Positions 12,101 to 12,975 of a stretch of DNA of 12,975 nucleotides are shown here, piece after piece (positions within the stretch are counted from its first letter, which is position 1; each line of letters starts with the position of its first letter). The notes beneath the pieces were generated by a model. The model saw nothing but the letters and a program-made list of their open reading frames with translations. It ran no database searches and was not told where the DNA came from. The position numbers and the translations under genes were made by a program. The DNA lies in NCBI GenBank assembly GCA_040235405.1, contig JBECKT010000077.1, positions 1 through 12,975 on the forward strand, given 5' to 3'. The stretch is from PGZG01 sp040235405. Lineage in GTDB: Bacteria > Pseudomonadota > Gammaproteobacteria > Pseudomonadales > Alcanivoracaceae.

Positions 12101-12975
12101 ATGGATTTTTCCCTGCCGTCGTCTATTGAGGCGCTGCGCCTGAAGGTGCGGGATTTTGTCGCCAGTGAAGTGATGCCGCTGGAAAAAGACAAAGCCAACT
12201 TCGATCAGCATGAAAACCTGAAAGAAGAAGTGGTTACCGCGCTGCGCGCCAAAGCGAAGGCAGCAGGATTGTGGGGCTTCCAGGTGCCGAAGCAGTATGG
12301 CGGCCTGGATACCGGGGTGGTTGGCATGGCGGCGCTGTATGAAGAAGCCGCGCGCTCGCCGTTCGGTCCACTGGCGTTCAACTGCGCACCGCCGGATGAC
12401 GGCAACATGATCGTGCTCAACAAAATTCTTTCCGAGGAGCAGAAAGCTCGTTGGCTGCAGCCAATTATCGACGGCAGGGTGCGTTCTGCCTTTGCCATGA
12501 CCGAGCCGGATGGCGGCTGCGGTTCCGATCCGTCGCTGACCTACACCACCGCCACCCGCGAAGGTGATAACTGGGTGATTCGCGGTCGCAAATGGTTTAT
12601 CACCGGTGCCGAAGGCGCGCAGACCTTCATCCTGATTGCGAAAACTTCCGATGATCCGCGCAAGGGCCTGACCGCATTTCTGTTTGACGCTGACCAGCCC
12701 GGTTGGGAAGTAGTACGCCGCATCGGCATCATGGGGCCGGAAGAACATGGTGGTCACTGCGAACTGAAATTCGACGGTCTGGTCATTCCCGACAGCCAGC
12801 GTTTGCTGAATATTGGCGATGGTTTGAAAGTCACCCAGATCCGTCTGGGCACGGCGCGGCTGACCCATTGCATGCGCTGGCTTGGTCTTGCCAAGCGCTG
12901 CATGGAAGAAGCCGCCGGGTACGTGGAAAAGCGCATGAGCTTTGGCGTCACCCTGGCGCAACACGAAGGCGTGCA
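12101..12975 (+). CDS. Acyl-CoA dehydrogenase, ACAD10/11-like, 3'-truncated
   Basis: The ATG at 12101 has AAGGAG (12089-12094) six bases upstream. The frame stays open for 291 codons to the right edge, so about a quarter of the protein is missing. N-terminal helical domain (about 1-125) with FVASEVMPLEKD; middle beta domain with the FAD/substrate signature FAMTEPDGGCGSDPS (about 134-148) and WFITGA (about 165-170); start of the C-terminal helical domain with GTARLTHCMRWLGLAKR and MSFGVTLAQHEGV. The GTARLTHCMR pattern resembles the ACAD10/11-type subgroup, whose members act on unusual or long acyl-CoAs. It uses FAD to make the alpha-beta double bond of an acyl-CoA; the catalytic glutamate expected in the C-terminal domain lies beyond the window. 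It forms an operon with the preceding SDR. The remaining operon genes, perhaps a kinase-like phosphotransferase, are outside. Confidence 0.92.
   Translation, partial: MDFSLPSSIEALRLKVRDFVASEVMPLEKDKANFDQHENLKEEVVTALRAKAKAAGLWGFQVPKQYGGLDTGVVGMAALYEEAARSPFGPLAFNCAPPDDGNMIVLNKILSEEQKARWLQPIIDGRVRSAFAMTEPDGGCGSDPSLTYTTATREGDNWVIRGRKWFITGAEGAQTFILIAKTSDDPRKGLTAFLFDADQPGWEVVRRIGIMGPEEHGGHCELKFDGLVIPDSQRLLNIGDGLKVTQIRLGTARLTHCMRWLGLAKRCMEEAAGYVEKRMSFGVTLAQHEGV

Noticed and set aside
12035..12964. 309-codon minus frame across the SDR end and acyl-CoA dehydrogenase
   Set aside because: Shadow of the intact plus-strand operon; no recognisable domain.

Overview
The window looks like a chromosomal segment of a free-living, fairly GC-rich gammaproteobacterium. 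The evidence is a Rep-type helicase of the same length as I recall for the E. coli enzyme (673 aa), a soluble periplasmic cytochrome c5, a KtrAB potassium system, GTAG-type REP elements and a tRNA-Arg(CCG). A cytochrome c5 gene close to rep is also what I recall from Pseudomonas, so a Pseudomonadales/Oceanospirillales lineage (Pseudomonas, Marinobacter or Alcanivorax-like) is plausible. Genus-level assignment is a guess.

Layout, left to right. 1-1500: 3' part of an exported-looking, glycine/aspartate-rich protein made of two diverged copies of one beta-rich domain, closed by a bidirectional terminator. 1576-2217 (minus): small SAM-dependent methyltransferase with an N-terminal four-cysteine cluster. 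2444-4456: ktrA-ktrB, a Na+-dependent-type K+ uptake operon with a TTG-started ktrA and a large perfect inverted repeat inside ktrB. 4506-4653: terminator, tRNA-Arg(CCG) on the minus strand and its promoter. 4914-8275: a two-component system, an OmpR-type response regulator followed by a CHASE2/PAS hybrid-free sensor kinase, separated by a 104-base spacer with two hairpins. 8357-8812: cytochrome c5 with its own promoter and terminator. 8886-8952 and 11045-11174: REP pairs on both sides of rep (8965-10986, minus). 11317-12975+: short-chain dehydrogenase plus acyl-CoA dehydrogenase, the start of a fatty-acid or CoA-thioester catabolic operon that runs off the right edge.

How the genes relate: ktrA/ktrB, the regulator/kinase pair and the SDR/acyl-CoA dehydrogenase pair are three clear functional units; the others stand alone. 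Five genes (ktrA, the regulator, the kinase, cytochrome c5 and rep) appear to start at GTG or TTG. Base composition by eye changes from about 50-55% GC left of the tRNA to well over 60% right of it. I see no integrase, transposase, CRISPR array, toxin-antitoxin pair or defence island. The unexplained elements are regulatory or structural: the kinase leader hairpin that covers its ribosome site, the ktrB palindrome, the REP pairs flanking rep, and the duplicated domain of the first protein. Nothing here is a clear new multi-gene system.
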